From the NCBI GenBank assembly GCA_000787465.1, contig JSYX01000118.1:1-64000 (forward strand): 64,000 nt of DNA, in the 5' to 3' direction. This document shows, piece after piece, positions 1 through 11,354 of this stretch. The position numbers and the translations under genes were made by a program. Origin of the DNA: Thermomucor indicae-seudaticae (taxonomy: Eukaryota > Mucoromycota > Mucoromycetes > Mucorales > Lichtheimiaceae). Under the pieces are notes generated by a model. That model made no database searches. It was not told the origin of the DNA and saw nothing but the letters and a program-made list of their open reading frames with translations. Each line of letters opens with the position of its first letter. The stretch's first letter is position 1.

Positions 1-101
1 GTTATGTGAGGAAGTGCTCGCTATTCACCCGAAAGTGTGCAATAGCGGAAAGATCTCTGACGCAAATGTTCAATCAATAAACAGTATACTAGACGGTATC
101 C

Positions 102-1270
102 TTATTGGCGTCTTGTAGACCGTGACCTCTTGCGGAGATGGGATTTGACATGTTTACGCAGAGATCGTGAATGAAAGTAAGCTTTGGTGCAGCCAGGCAT
201 GGAGCATATAAACGGTTTGACGTTGGAATGGGTCCTGATGTGCGTATTGAGTGAGTCCAGCCGGGAAAACCGTTTACCGCATTCTGAGAAGAACAAATCT
301 CTAAGTCTCTTCCTTCTTTATTACAACTACGGTACGAGCTGCTAGAGAAGTACCTTGGACTGAGCATTGGAAGGGCCGTTCACCGGTATGCGTGCGCATA
401 TGATTATGCATCTTGTGCCTTTTCGTGGATGGCTTGTCTTTGCGTACACAATCCACCCACTCGCAATAATAGCAAGGTTTGCCGCTACCCACATGAATCT
501 GACTGATATGCTCGATCAATTCTTCCAACCTGGCAACCCTGAGCTGGCAATCTCCCCATCGACACACGTGGATGTCAGTCTAACGTCAATCGAGCACATT
601 TCGCGTAAATGTTTTTTTGAATTTCCGATGCTGTACCTTCTTCAATAGGACGTTCCAGAGGTTCGTTTTCCAGCTGTATCGCTCGTTCGATCAGTTGGTC
701 CGTGTAATATTGTCAAAGAAGGTGCAGGTAGGACTTGGTGTAATGATCGGTTCTGGCCATAATGGACAGGTATCGTTGGTTAAAGGAGAGCATGGCAATA
801 CCTTTTGCAGTTATCAGGATCATGTCTCATAAAGTTTAGATTCGCCGACTTCACAACGATATCTGACTTACTTGATAGTCTTCAAATGTGGCCATGTTGT
901 GTGGATACAATGATGTCACTGGTGGGTAACAATAGCTGGGCGCCCATTGATACGGCAACGTTTCGAGAGGAGGAAGTTGTGCCATCATTATGTCGGGCGT
1001 TGACGGAAACATTTCAGGCGTATGGGTTCCTTGGGACAACATTGTGTCTTCAGTGTAGGTGCTGAGGAACCCGTAAGACGACACATCATTGTAGTCTAGA
1101 AAATGCGGAAGCCAATACTCTGGTTGAACTACAAAAGACATGGTCAATTGAGGCAGAGAAAAAGATGAAGTAGGAGAAAGAGGAGCACCTGAAACGAAAG
1201 GCCGTGGATCCGTTTGGTCTATTGACAACGGGATTGCCGTTTGAGGAAGACTGCAACAAGTCTCGCTCAT
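102..1270 (-). CDS. GLI/ZIC-like C2H2 zinc-finger transcription factor; middle exons unresolved
   Basis: Probably a nuclear DNA-binding regulator. The first exon starts at the ATG at 1270 and is Ser/Pro-rich; it ends at a GTAAGT donor near 868. The 3' half carries a run of C2H2 fingers. The first has the CRWGDC pattern typical of GLI, ZIC and PacC proteins, the second carries CEWVDC and ends HMRTHTGERPFQC, and two more follow with HIRTH and HVKSH ends. An intron of about 60 bp (GTACTT to TTCTCAG, about 286–347) splits the third finger; removing it restores a regular C-x4-C pair (CSVQEC). Between about 600 and 830 the coding signal is clear but no single frame is open: a helix-like frame contains an in-frame TGA and the alternative frame also has one. 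The gene may carry an unrecognised intron, an error or a real lesion. The target genes are unknown. Confidence 0.7.
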
Positions 1271-2019
1271 AAGGATTCTAGAATAGAAGGAACTGCTTCA
1301 TCCAACGCATTAGGGAAAATATCCTGTAAAGAAGACTGTTATTGCTACATGGATACCTCGAATCAACAGTGACAGGATTGAACAGGCGTGTGCAAAGATC
1401 CACAAGAGATCAGGCAATCCAAAGGAAGCATGCCTTGAACGAAAGAGTAAAGGATGAGGGAGAAATAAATCGAGAACACATATATATATATATCTACAGG
1501 GCGGGTTATCAGACAGGCGACCGATAATCGTAAATGACACGATAGTTTTCTCATTTTCGTCTTAACCCTTTTGTCCCACCGTGAATTTCGGCTCGGATGC
1601 GTCGGTCGCGAACAGACCCTAATTGTTTCGTCTTCCGTACATGCTCTTCTCTTCACGTAATGTATACATGCTTTATTTACAATTCGCACAGAATCCCGGT
1701 AATATAAAGGCCTGCCTATTAAAGACTCGTGTAAAAGAAAGAAGAGACGAGTCAGTGCCATGGAGATAAAGATAATATCTTATGCCATATCACATGCTAA
1801 ATACTAATTGCTGTATTGCAATTTTCACATGTCCTACAATGCGATTATCCGGCCGATCCGTCCTGTAAAGGGCTCGTGCGCACACCCTGCGTGGTATTGA
1901 CATAGATGCCTGCTTTTTATTCTTCAACTTCTTTTACCCCAGCGTCAGCCTTAGAAGCATTTCGGATCAGCAGGGAACAGTAAAGTGCCTTTTAGAGTTC
2001 CGCTTTGTGTACACATACC
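1271..2019. other. Intergenic; AT microsatellite, no gene seen
   Basis: This stretch separates the 5' end of the zinc-finger gene from COX20, so it should hold both promoters. It contains a short (TA)n tract near 1480–1494. Open frames here are short and lack coding character. Confidence 0.5.
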
Positions 2020-2593
2020 ATGTCGAGCCCACAAGATTCAAATCAGCCTACATTTACCGATGCACTAAAAGTAATGCCAGCCGCCATGTATACCAACTAT
2101 GCCCACGAACTGAATATATGGCACCGCTTAGACGATAAAACTCGAAGACTTTAAAAACATTGGCCAAATACCATGTGCGCGCAATTCTTTGCTCTACGGC
2201 ATTGGTAAAGTCGCTTGTTTTATGCTTTTCTTTGATGGTGCTCTTTAACGCAGAGCCGAGGGCAGGTTCGGCATTTGGACTCGGAGGGATTCGGTTTATT
2301 CTTAAACGTGAGTGTACGACTTGAAATACAAAGCCAGTGGACTGTAAAGACGAATGTGCATATGTCTATATCTAGGCTCTGTACCATCTGCAGCCAACTG
2401 GGCCGTCGCAGCATTCTGTGGGGTGTCCATTATCAGTTTTGAAATGTGCCAAATGGATCGACGCCAGAAACTCGAACGTCTTCATCTGATTGTCAAGGAA
2501 ACCAATTCGCGAACGAATAAACAGGTTGTGGTGGATGAACATCGTAAAGGCGGATTACATGTCGTGATTGATACCGACAACAAGGAACAATAA
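2020..2593 (+). CDS. COX20: Cytochrome c oxidase assembly protein COX20
   Basis: Inner-membrane chaperone that escorts newly made Cox2 during cytochrome oxidase assembly. Four exons (2020–2070, 2132–2204, 2266–2307, 2376–2593) join in frame to 127 residues, with GT–AG at every junction. The family signature runs through the splice points: LEDFKNIGQIPCARNSLLYGI, a Gly-rich first membrane segment (GSAFGLGGIRFIL), then SAANWAVAAFCGVSIISFE as the second. Both helices are flanked by basic residues and the tail is charged and soluble, as expected. The start is the first ATG giving the DALK-like lead into the conserved block. Its 3' end converges on the perilipin-like gene with about 130 bp between them. 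Assignment is from recognised family sequence. Confidence 0.9.
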
Positions 2594-2720
2594 AAGAGGG
2601 GCAGGATCACCCATCAAAGTAAAGACGGCATTTTATTCATTGTGGATATAGTATAAAGAAAGGAAAGTGATGAATATATAACAGCCAAAGCTAAAAGCGG
2701 AAGAATGCTATTCCTGTTTC

Positions 2721-4123
2721 TCAAGCTTTTTGGTCAGCCAAGCCGAGATACGCAAGAGGGACCTTTAACTCTTGCTTGGCCTTGTCGCACACGGTATCAG
2801 TGTATTGCTGGATCTGGCACTGGACAGACTTCAAGACGGGCATGAGCTCACTGTTTAGACGTTGAGCAATGTTCTTGACTTTATCCAGACGGGAGATATC
2901 GGTTCTGGCGTATTGGCTCCTTGCATACTCATAGTTGACGGTGGCAGCTTCAGCGGCAGCCTGTAGACGTGCTTTGAACCAATCCGGCAGTTCCGTCCTG
3001 GTCTTTAGGAAATCGACGATCTGGTTGAGTTGGTGAGTCAGGGCGCCATGCAACTGGTGGAGTCGAGTCGTGACGGCGGCGGGCAGCTGCTTCTGGGCTG
3101 CCTCTGAATAGACAGTGATGGAATGACGAAGTGTTTCCTGGATGAATTGGAGTTGAGCCGTAGCCGACTGAACCAGGTGGGATGACTGGGCCAGTTGAAC
3201 AAGCTCTTGTCTTGAACGAGGGACATGTTTTGTCACCTGATCCGAGACTAGTAAACTCAAGCGGGACGACGTTTCATTGAGCAATCGATAAATACGCAAT
3301 ACGTGACTCTTTTCAGCGTCAGTTGAGTTGGCATTCGTAGTAGTCGATCGGTCCTTGTTGGGTGGCGGTGGCAAGTACTTGTCCAATGTTGCCTCCAAGT
3401 TGTCGACCATTCGACCCAACTGTTTGTCGACTTGGCTGGCAGCTGACTGTGCTGGCATTGTGACAGTAGCCAATCGTCCTTTGACACCGGCAATAATTTG
3501 GCTTGGTGGTGCTTTTACTGCCTCGACGATATCAGCGGTAGGCTTATTGACGACGGGGAAACGTGTCTGGATCAAATCGAGTGTTTTGCAGCCAAAATGG
3601 TCTGCTCGGCGCAGCTGAGGCTCGACGTAGTACTCATAATAAGAATGCACATATTTAGGTTGGTTGTTCTTGACCATGGTCCACGTTGAGTTTGCCTTGG
3701 ACCATGCATAGCTTGCAAGGGGTGATCGATTCGCCAGTCCCTGCACCCTCGAAAGACTGTCATTGACGATAGGGAATGAAGTCACACGAGCGACGAAGCC
3801 AGAAGTATCGTTAACCTTCTCCTCTTGTTGTTGTTGCTGCTGACCATTTATCCCGTTCGCCTCGCTGTGTTTGATGTGACCTTCCATAAGAAAGAAATTC
3901 AGTGAAACACAGAAAAACAGGAAAGAAGAGGGAAAGAAATGGTGAGAAATTTTTAGCCTTTGCTCTTGCTTTTTTTTCATGCAGTTTTTTTTGCATATCT
4001 TATCATTTGCACGGAACAATGACAGAACAATGATTCAAGCAACTAGAGAGAGGAAGGAGGTCTAGAACATCTCTTACCATTCTCCTGATAGCGATGATTA
4101 TGATGGTGGCGGTGTTTAGCCAT
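2721..4123 (-). CDS. Perilipin-like lipid-droplet protein
   Basis: Likely coats lipid droplets and controls access of lipases, as fungal MPL1/CAP20 proteins do. The best model has a 46-nt first exon (4078–4123, starting MAKHRHHHNH) joined across a 197-bp intron to 2721–3880, giving 401 residues. The joint is in frame at ...QENG-HIKHSE. A second ATG at 3887, inside that intron, opens the same frame, so an alternative transcript starting with MEGHIKHS is possible. The protein has a poly-Gln patch, then the N-terminal perilipin block (RVTSFPIVNDSLSRVQ, SPLASYAWSKA), followed by long amphipathic helices with regularly spaced Gln, Arg and Leu. There is no signal peptide or membrane span. The name rests on recognised family resemblance. 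Confidence 0.78.
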
Positions 4124-5301
4124 TCTTATCGATATGATTGACGACGAAGGAGCAAGAGAAAGAAAGAGAGAGACGGGCGTTCTTTCGACCTAAAAATGTT
4201 GGCATTTCATGATAATCTACTCAACATTTTCTCTTTGATTCCTTTCACGTGTAATTGATAAAATTCACGAACCACTTTTCATCATCCAATCTGACGATCA
4301 TTTTTACAGGTATCGTGACACATTTTCTTTCTTTTTCTCTTAGAGAAAGAAGGTAGGCTTGTGTGTGACCAGTTTACAGGGCCAAATCAAGTTTTGTAAC
4401 GGAACATGCCCGGGACCCGTCGAAACAAGGTTTGCTTTTCTTCACATGAATTGCCGCTGCATTGATCAACGGAAATTGAATCTCCATTTCATGTGAAAAT
4501 GCACGGGCTTGTCTTGATAAGGGGACCGATCTCTCTATGTGCAGATGTCAACATTGCATTTAGCGTTATCCATACCACTGAAAAAGAGTTAGCCGTAAGA
4601 GATAATATTGTTACCACGATACCGATTGTTGTTGGGGTAAGGGGAAAACGGAACAAGACAGTCAATGTACTTTTCTGGCTTTTTGTTGGGGACCCTTTAA
4701 CCAGGAAGCAGGGTATCGCGTTGCAGAAAAAGGTAAAGTCCAGTTTCCAAGATACCGTCCTCGGTGGGTTATCGGAACATCACGAAGAAGGCAAGTGCCT
4801 TGGAGTGGTTTAGAGACATCGGTATACAGGAAGTCGCCTAGTACGAAAATATTATCAGCGGTCAACGAATGGTGCGACTTTGGTCTCATCGCACCTGGCA
4901 ATTGTGCCGACACACACAGAGGATCGATCAGAGTGTGTGTTCTCTATTTGGCCCCCAGCAAGGAAACTGCGAGGTTGTTTTTCGGCCCAGTCGGTTTTCA
5001 ATGTATGCACACAGACAAAGCCGGTGTCGCTATCCCAAAGGCAAACAACCCCGCATCCATGTATCGGTGCATATGAAATCCTTTGCTAGATATAACGCAT
5101 GGCGAACACTCAATATTATAGATGTTTATTTGTTCGTCGTATATAAAGTGATCCACGGACACGTTCACATGAGAATCGCTGGTTCGTTTCTTATTTATCC
5201 TCCATGGCTGTGGATTCAAATCACTATCTGTAAGCCAGTTATGGGGCATTTTCTTAGTTAGCCGAGTGAAACTGATCGATATTTTTTGCTCTTTTCATAG
5301 G
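4124..5301. other. Intergenic, no gene seen
   Basis: About 1.2 kb between the perilipin-like gene and the H+-ATPase relic. Several short open frames occur on both strands, but none shows a recognisable domain, consistent splice sites or coding-like composition. A GA-rich/CT-rich tract lies near 4140–4350, as expected for fungal promoter DNA. Confidence 0.45.
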
Positions 5302-8013
5302 ATGAGCGAAAAGAAAGTAGTAATACAGGAGCAGGAACAGGTCGAGCATCAAGAAGCAATTCCTCCAGAGCTAGAGGCGCTTTTACACACAGATCCACCT
5401 ACTGGACTTTTAGCGTCTCAGGTGTCCGAGCGGCAGATGCAGTTTGGGTTCAACGAGATTCCAGAAGAAAGATGCAGCCGGGTCTTGATGTTCCTATCCT
5501 ATATTATAGGCTCCATTGCCTATCTGCTTGGAAGCCTCTTGCATACTGTCCGCTGTCGTAGGCGACTGGATCGACTTTGGCGTGATCCTAGGCGTGCTAC
5601 TGCTTAACGCATGCATTGGATTCCGAGAAGAGTGCAAAGCCGAATCAGCACTGAAAGCCCTGCGGCAGACATTGGCGCAGAAGACTCAATGCGTCCGAAA
5701 TCAACAAGTGCAAGAAATCGATGTCAAGGACTTGGTCCCCGGCTATATCATTGTCTTTCGTATTGGCGACATTGTGCCTGCCGACGCGCGTCTGCTTGGC
5801 TTGGTTGCGAACGGCGATCAACAGACGGCCTCGCTTCAAGTCGATCAAGCGAGTCTGACGGGCGAGCCGTTGCGTGTATCCAAGACAAAGGATGCCATCG
5901 TCTACAGCTCCAGCGTCGTCAAGGCCGGTTAGCAGCTTGCTGTTGCCACCCACACGGGTCTGTGCACCTACATCGGACGCGCCGCTCATCTGATTGCCAG
6001 CATCAAGGACAGTGTTCACTTCAAAGCCATCATTAGTTATGATTGGCAACATGCTCATCGGCGTTACCGTTGGACTTGTCCTGATTCTGTTTATTGTTCA
6101 ACTTGTACGCGACATGCATCGTCTGGATGGAAACCGCATTATGCATATTTTACGCGACTGTCTTGTGCTCACGGTGGCCGCGATCCCGGTCGGCATGCCG
6201 ACGGTAATGGCTATCGCTATGGCACTGGGCAGCCACGAACTTTCCACAAAGGGCGTGATTGTCAAGCGTCTGCAAGCTATCGAAGAACTGGCATCCATTT
6301 CTATTCTTTGTTCTGACAAGACGGGCACATTGACTCTCAACGAGCTCACGTTTGATGAGCCGTGGGTGGCGCCAGGCTACACGGCCCAGGACGTGTTATT
6401 GTATGCTTACCTTGGTTCGGAGGCCGACACGCGCGATCCCATCGAATCGGCCGTGCGTCGTGCCGGTAGTGCTGCTCTTGCTGCTGATGCGATTACCGGA
6501 TACCAGATGCATGACTTCCGACCATTTGACCCTGTAAGCAAGATGACGCGCGCCACGATCCTGGAACTGGACACCCCTCAAGAATTTCAAGTAGCCAAGG
6601 GAGCGCTGCAAGTGATCATTGGCTTGGTCGGTGGATCAGAAGCTGTTGTGGAAGCCGTGAATAGCCTGGCCAAGCGCGGGTTACGTGCCCTGGGCGTCGC
6701 ACGCACGCTGCCCGGAAGCACCATCAAGTTTGAGCTTGTCGGCATGATTTCCTTGCTCGATCCGCCACGCCCCGATTCCGCACAGACCATCCAGCAGTGC
6801 CACGCCATGGGCGTCGGTGTCAAGATGATTACGGGAGACCAACTCGTTATCGCCAAGGAAGTCGCAGCGCGGCTTGGGATGGGTCAAGACATCTTCGACA
6901 CCTATCCTCTCGTCGATCCTAGCAAGACCGACAAAGAAGTGACAGCAGCCTGCCGGCACGCCGACGGATTTGCTCAAGTAATCCCGGAGCACAGGTACCG
7001 CGTCGTCGAGCTATTGCAGGAAAAGGGCGTGCTCGTCGGCATGACTGGGGACGGTGTGAATGATGCGCCGGCCTTGCAAAAGGCCAACGTCGGTATCGCG
7101 GTCAAGGACTGCACGGACGCTGCTCGTTCGGCGGCCGACATTTTGCTCACGCAACCTGGTCTATCCACCATCATTGACGGTATCGAACGCTCCCGGTCCA
7201 TTTTTCAACGTCTGCAGTCTTATGCCCTCTATCGCATCACTTCCATCATTCATTTTTACTCTTTATGTTTATTACCACCCTCGTCGGGAACTGGAGTTTG
7301 CCTGCCTTGCTCTTGATCAGCATATGCGTCCTGGTATGTATACACCAAGGAAACAGCTGAAAGGTAACAGTTGGCATTTATTAAAGTTTCTGGCGTATAG
7401 AACGATTTGGCTACTCTGGTCATCTCTGTGGACAACACTCAAATATCCAAAGTGCCTGACAAGTGGAGAGTGGGTCAACTAATCACGCTGTCGACCTTGC
7501 TTGCTGTCTTCTTGGCTGGTTTCTCGTCTGCGCACTTTTACATTGCCAAATACGTGTTCGGAGTCACGCCAGGCCAGCTTGTTCCGATCATGTATCCGCA
7601 CATTTCTTTCACTATGTTTCATACATACAAAAGCTGTTTCTTATTAATTGACGTTTATTCATCTAATATTTTGTTATGTGGCACCTCATTTTGTTATTTT
7701 TTCAACGCGGGTACGTGGTTTCTGGCGGGAAAACATGCCAGACTGGCGTTTCACAGTGTGCGTAATTGGCACACAGATATTTGCCTTGCTCATGGGTGTC
7801 TACGGTGCCTTTTCCATGTTTGGCTTGGAAAGCGAGGCATGTGGATGGGCTTGGGGCCTGGGCGTCCTGGATGCCTCCTTTTTGATTTTCATGATCCTCG
7901 ACTATGTCAAGGTCTATCTCTTTCGCGTCTGGAGCTTAGAACTTGTGGCCAAGCTCTGGCCTTCACCTGCCATCAAGGCAAAAGTTTGCTGCGCGCCGGG
8001 CCGTGTTCCCTAA
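5302..8013 (+). pseudogene. Decayed plasma-membrane H+-ATPase (P-type, Pma1-like)
   Basis: The relic retains the whole order of a P3A proton pump: actuator segment, DKTGTLT phosphorylation motif (about 6320), TGDGVNDAP hinge (about 7046), membrane helices and a C-terminal block ending near 8013. Reading it needs several repairs. A one-base frame change near 5530 breaks the second helix (SIAYLL / EASCILS). A TAG at 5930 stands where GAG (Glu) is expected. Another one-base change lies near 6037, and a third frame change near 7257. An intron starting GTATGT at about 7333 is still well formed, but a later intron-like insert (about 7605–7680) has no AG acceptor before the coding frame resumes at APHFVIFSTR. 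The mix of nonsense, indels and lost splice site argues for a pseudogene over sequencing error, though long-read errors cannot be excluded. An active paralog presumably exists elsewhere. Confidence 0.85.
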
Positions 8014-8163
8014 AGAGGAAGCGTAATTCTTACTTTGCTTCTTTAATATCCTAACAAAATTGTTAGTCTGCCATGCGCACAAGCCTAGGCCTCAGCGCCG
8101 AATTTTATCAAGAAGTGCGGGGTTCCCTAGCAAGAAAGAGCATTCTGTTGTGTGTTTGCCCTG

Positions 8164-9447
8164 ATGTCATTTCCGCCTCTCAAAAATGATCTGCTGCTGC
8201 GTGCTGCGCGAGGTATAGAAACACATTAGCAGGCGTCTCGCCATGTCCAGTTCAATTGTTCAACGAATTTGTGTCCAGGTGAAAAAGTCGAACGAGCCCC
8301 TGTGTGGATCATGAGACAAGCAGGCCGTTACTTGCCAGGTTTGGTAAAATCCTTGTTATTCTCATGGAAAAAGAGAAAGCTAAAAGGGTAACAATAAGAA
8401 TTTCGCGAATTGCGCCAACATCACAGTTTTTTCGAAATCTGTCGCACGCCCGAACTCGCTTGCGCGCTGACGCTCCAGCCGATTGACCGTTACGGCACAC
8501 TGTTGGACGGTTCCATTATCTTTTCGGATATCCTGGTAATCCCGCAGGCTATGGGCATGGACGTGCAAATGGTGGAAGGACGCGGTCCAGTGTTCACGGA
8601 GCCGCTAGAGACACCCGATGACATGGCGCGTCTTTTACGAACTGACGTGGATGTGGACAAGGAACTGGGTTATGTGTACGAAGCCATTACGCTGACGCGT
8701 CACAAGCTCGAGGGCCGTGTACCTCTGCTGGGATTCATTGGCGCGCCCTGGACCTTGATGGCCTATATGATTGAAGGCGGCGGCAGCAAGACGCTATCCA
8801 AAGCCAAGAGTTGGCTTTGGCAATACCCTGCAGAGTCACATTCTTTGCTCCAACGTATCAGCGACCTTGCCATCAAGTTTTTGGTAGGTCAGGTCAAGGC
8901 GGGTGCACAGGTGAGACAAGAAAGAAAGAGAGTGCGTAGCTGTGTCTACAAAAGCTCCCTTACACGTGTATCAATTTAGATGCTTCAAGTCTTTGATTCT
9001 TGGGCTGGCGAACTGAGTCCGTTCGACTTTAGGACATATTCCCTTCCTTACATCCGACAAATCGCCAGCCAAGTCAAGGAGCGTTTGGCTTCTGAAGGTC
9101 TGCCTGTAGTTCCCATGACCATCTTTGCCAAGGGTGCTTGGTACGCTTTGGAAGACTTGGCAGATATTGGTTATGACGTGGTGTCCCTGGACTGGACCAT
9201 TGATCCTCAATACGCGCGTCGGGTGACAAAGAACCGAGTAGTACTGCAAGGCAACATGGATCCGTCTGTATTGTATGGAGGAGAGGATGCGATCCGGGAC
9301 ACGGCTACACGGATGGTGCATGCATTCGGCAAAGACGCGAAATACATTGCCAACTTGGGTCACGGTATCTTACCTACAGTTGATCCGGAGGCCCTGCGAG
9401 TTTACTTGGAAACAGTTCAAAAAGTATCTGCCGAGATCAGGAAATAG
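8164..9447 (+). CDS. HEM12: Uroporphyrinogen decarboxylase
   Basis: Cytosolic heme-pathway enzyme that removes four carboxylates from uroporphyrinogen III to give coproporphyrinogen III. Four exons (8164–8212, 8279–8338, 8399–8910, 8980–9447) give 362 residues, the usual length for the family. The N-terminal signature [14 protein letters not shown], holding the substrate-binding arginine, ends at a splice junction and continues as [19 protein letters not shown]. Further blocks are [46 protein letters not shown] and [13 protein letters not shown]. All splice sites are canonical and every key block is present, so the gene looks functional. It is bracketed by two pseudogenes on the same strand, with no obvious functional link to either. 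Confidence 0.96.
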
Positions 9448-9630
9448 AGTCTGCATTTCTTGTTTCTGTTTACAGCATGTGTTCATTTGACCTTTTCTTG
9501 CATGTATTTGTTTGTGTACTAAGCGGTTAAATGCACTGTCTGGGACCGCTGGAACATTAACATATAAATACACACTTTATTCTTGTGATTTTCTGTTCTT
9601 TGCTGTATATTGTCCTTTGAAACGCTTGCT

Positions 9631-10945
9631 ATGGGTAACAAGGAAAGACAAGGTGAAATCTCTATCGTCTTTTGCATCTGGGCGCCAGTTGTCAAGAATT
9701 CGATGGGTGGTTCACGGAGCTCAAGCGGCAAATTGCACCACAAGATCCACAGGCACTGGAACATGCGTACCAAAGGCTTGTCGATGCGACGAACAACGAA
9801 TCCAAGGAAATCAGCAAGCCTGGATCCAACGCGATTCTAGACACATCGGTGGAGACCTACCGGAAAATGCGGCACAACCGATGCGAAAGCGCGGTGTGGT
9901 TGTCATTCGGCGGGTGTATGAGAGGGTCATGGTCGAGGACGAGTACAAGGACCAACTCAAAGCCTGCATTGAGAGCCACCATTCGCAAGATCCGATCGGG
10001 TTTCCTGCAGACAAGCCTCAAGTCTGGCAATTATATTGACCCGAGCTCAAGTAGCCAAACGCGGTCATCGCGGGTTCAGAGTCGCTGCCCTGGCTCTTCG
10101 CCGTCTTTGGATACTTGTGTAGATCTGAGCCAAACTTTGGTATATGTGACCGATTGCGTATCCGAGAACCGGGCGATTCTACCCTTGCCCTTTCCTGTCA
10201 GGTCTATGGCGTTTCCGTGGAGCGTGAGCCTTGTTACATTTTCCCTTTCAATTGTCATTATCATTATTAACGTTTCTTTTAAAAAAGGCTGGCAAGGCCT
10301 AGAATATCGCTGGTGTTACGAGTCCACCTTTCAAGGTCGCTGGGAGGCAAATGTACAAAACCCTCAGTACCTGTTATTGGGCCGGACGGTGGCGCGCTGT
10401 GTGTGTGTCCTATGTCAAGGAGGCCACGGCCTATATCATAATGAAACCACTGCTTTCGCCGTATCTCGACAAACCCGGCCTACCTGGATCGTGGCCCGGC
10501 CGATGTCACGATCGCAAACCATCCACATGTTATGAATGCCATAGTGCCAGTTACTCACGTTGAACCAGGGGACGTTGTCTTTTGGCACTGTAGCATTGTC
10601 CATGTCGTCGAGTCCCAAACTAATTAGACACAGACTCTTCACTGCTCTGTATTGCCATTGCACCCGTTTGTCGACGTAACTCGGAATGCCTTGTGACGTC
10701 AACGAGACGCGTTCATCAAAGGAAAGTATGTTGTCTTTATTTTTTGAATTTGACGTGAAATTTTGATTAATTAACCACGATAGAACTCCTCCGACTTCCC
10801 TCAAAATCATTGTGGAGAGCATTTTGACTCTCAAGACCGTACCACACCCGAGGAAGTCAAAAAACTTGCCATGGCTCTTTTGCCTTTGCTGCTTTCGTAT
10901 CATCTGAATCCTGGTCGACGAAAAGACCATTCTAGAACACAATGA
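9631..10945 (+). pseudogene. Decayed DUF1479-type Fe(II)/2-oxoglutarate dioxygenase
   Basis: Segments characteristic of DUF1479 dioxygenases occur in order but in changing frames: FTELKRQIAPQDPQALEHAY, then RKRGVVVIRRVYE, then FPADKPQVWQLY, TRAQVAKRGH, DRLRIREPGD, VERW split by an intron (about 10222–10288), YESTFQGRWE, KEATAYIIMKPLLSPYLD and HVEPGDVVFWHCSIVHVVE. Frame changes fall near 9675, 9855, 10036, 10150, 10410 and further downstream. At 10036 the sequence reads as if one G were lost from a TGG codon. The metal-binding HxD motif, expected just before VERW, reads QVY, so two ligands have changed. The enzyme cannot be functional as written. Which substrate the ancestor used is unknown. 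Confidence 0.78.
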
Positions 10946-11354
10946 GATTTTGTGGGTTAAAGGCCTTTATTCTTATTATTGTCATCAATATAACCCAAAA
11001 GAAAAATGGTACAACCATTTCCTTTATCGTCTTTACTATCTACTCTCTTCTCCAGAAAAAAAAGAGAAGTAGCTTCTGTAAAAAAGCGTAACACAGTGGC
11101 CCCTGTATTTTTCCTCCCCGATTTTTTTCTGCCCTCACGTTTTTCCCGCTCTTTCCTGGAGGTCAATCTGCTGAACATTTGTAAATGATTCTTTTCTGCC
11201 TGCGGTGGAACACATCGAGGGAGGACCACTGTAGTTCAGTTAGCCACGTAAGGAGGCTGAGAGAGAGAGGCAGAGCGAGACGCAGACTTTTTAAGGGGCT
11301 AGAAAAAACGCAACATGGGGCCGGTTTGTCTGTAAAAAGAAAAAATAAACTTGT
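10946..11354. other. Intergenic, no gene seen
   Basis: This convergent interval between the dioxygenase relic and the cold-shock gene is rich in A/T and short GA runs and should hold the 3' UTR of the latter. No coding signal was recognised. Confidence 0.4.

Noticed and set aside
10436..10942. Minus-strand frame of 168 codons
   Set aside because: It is antisense to readable dioxygenase fragments (KEATAYIIMKP and HVEPGDVVFW) and has no domain of its own.
5302..11354. A functional metabolic cluster of ATPase, heme enzyme and dioxygenase
   Set aside because: Two of the three are broken beyond function, and the three families share no known pathway.
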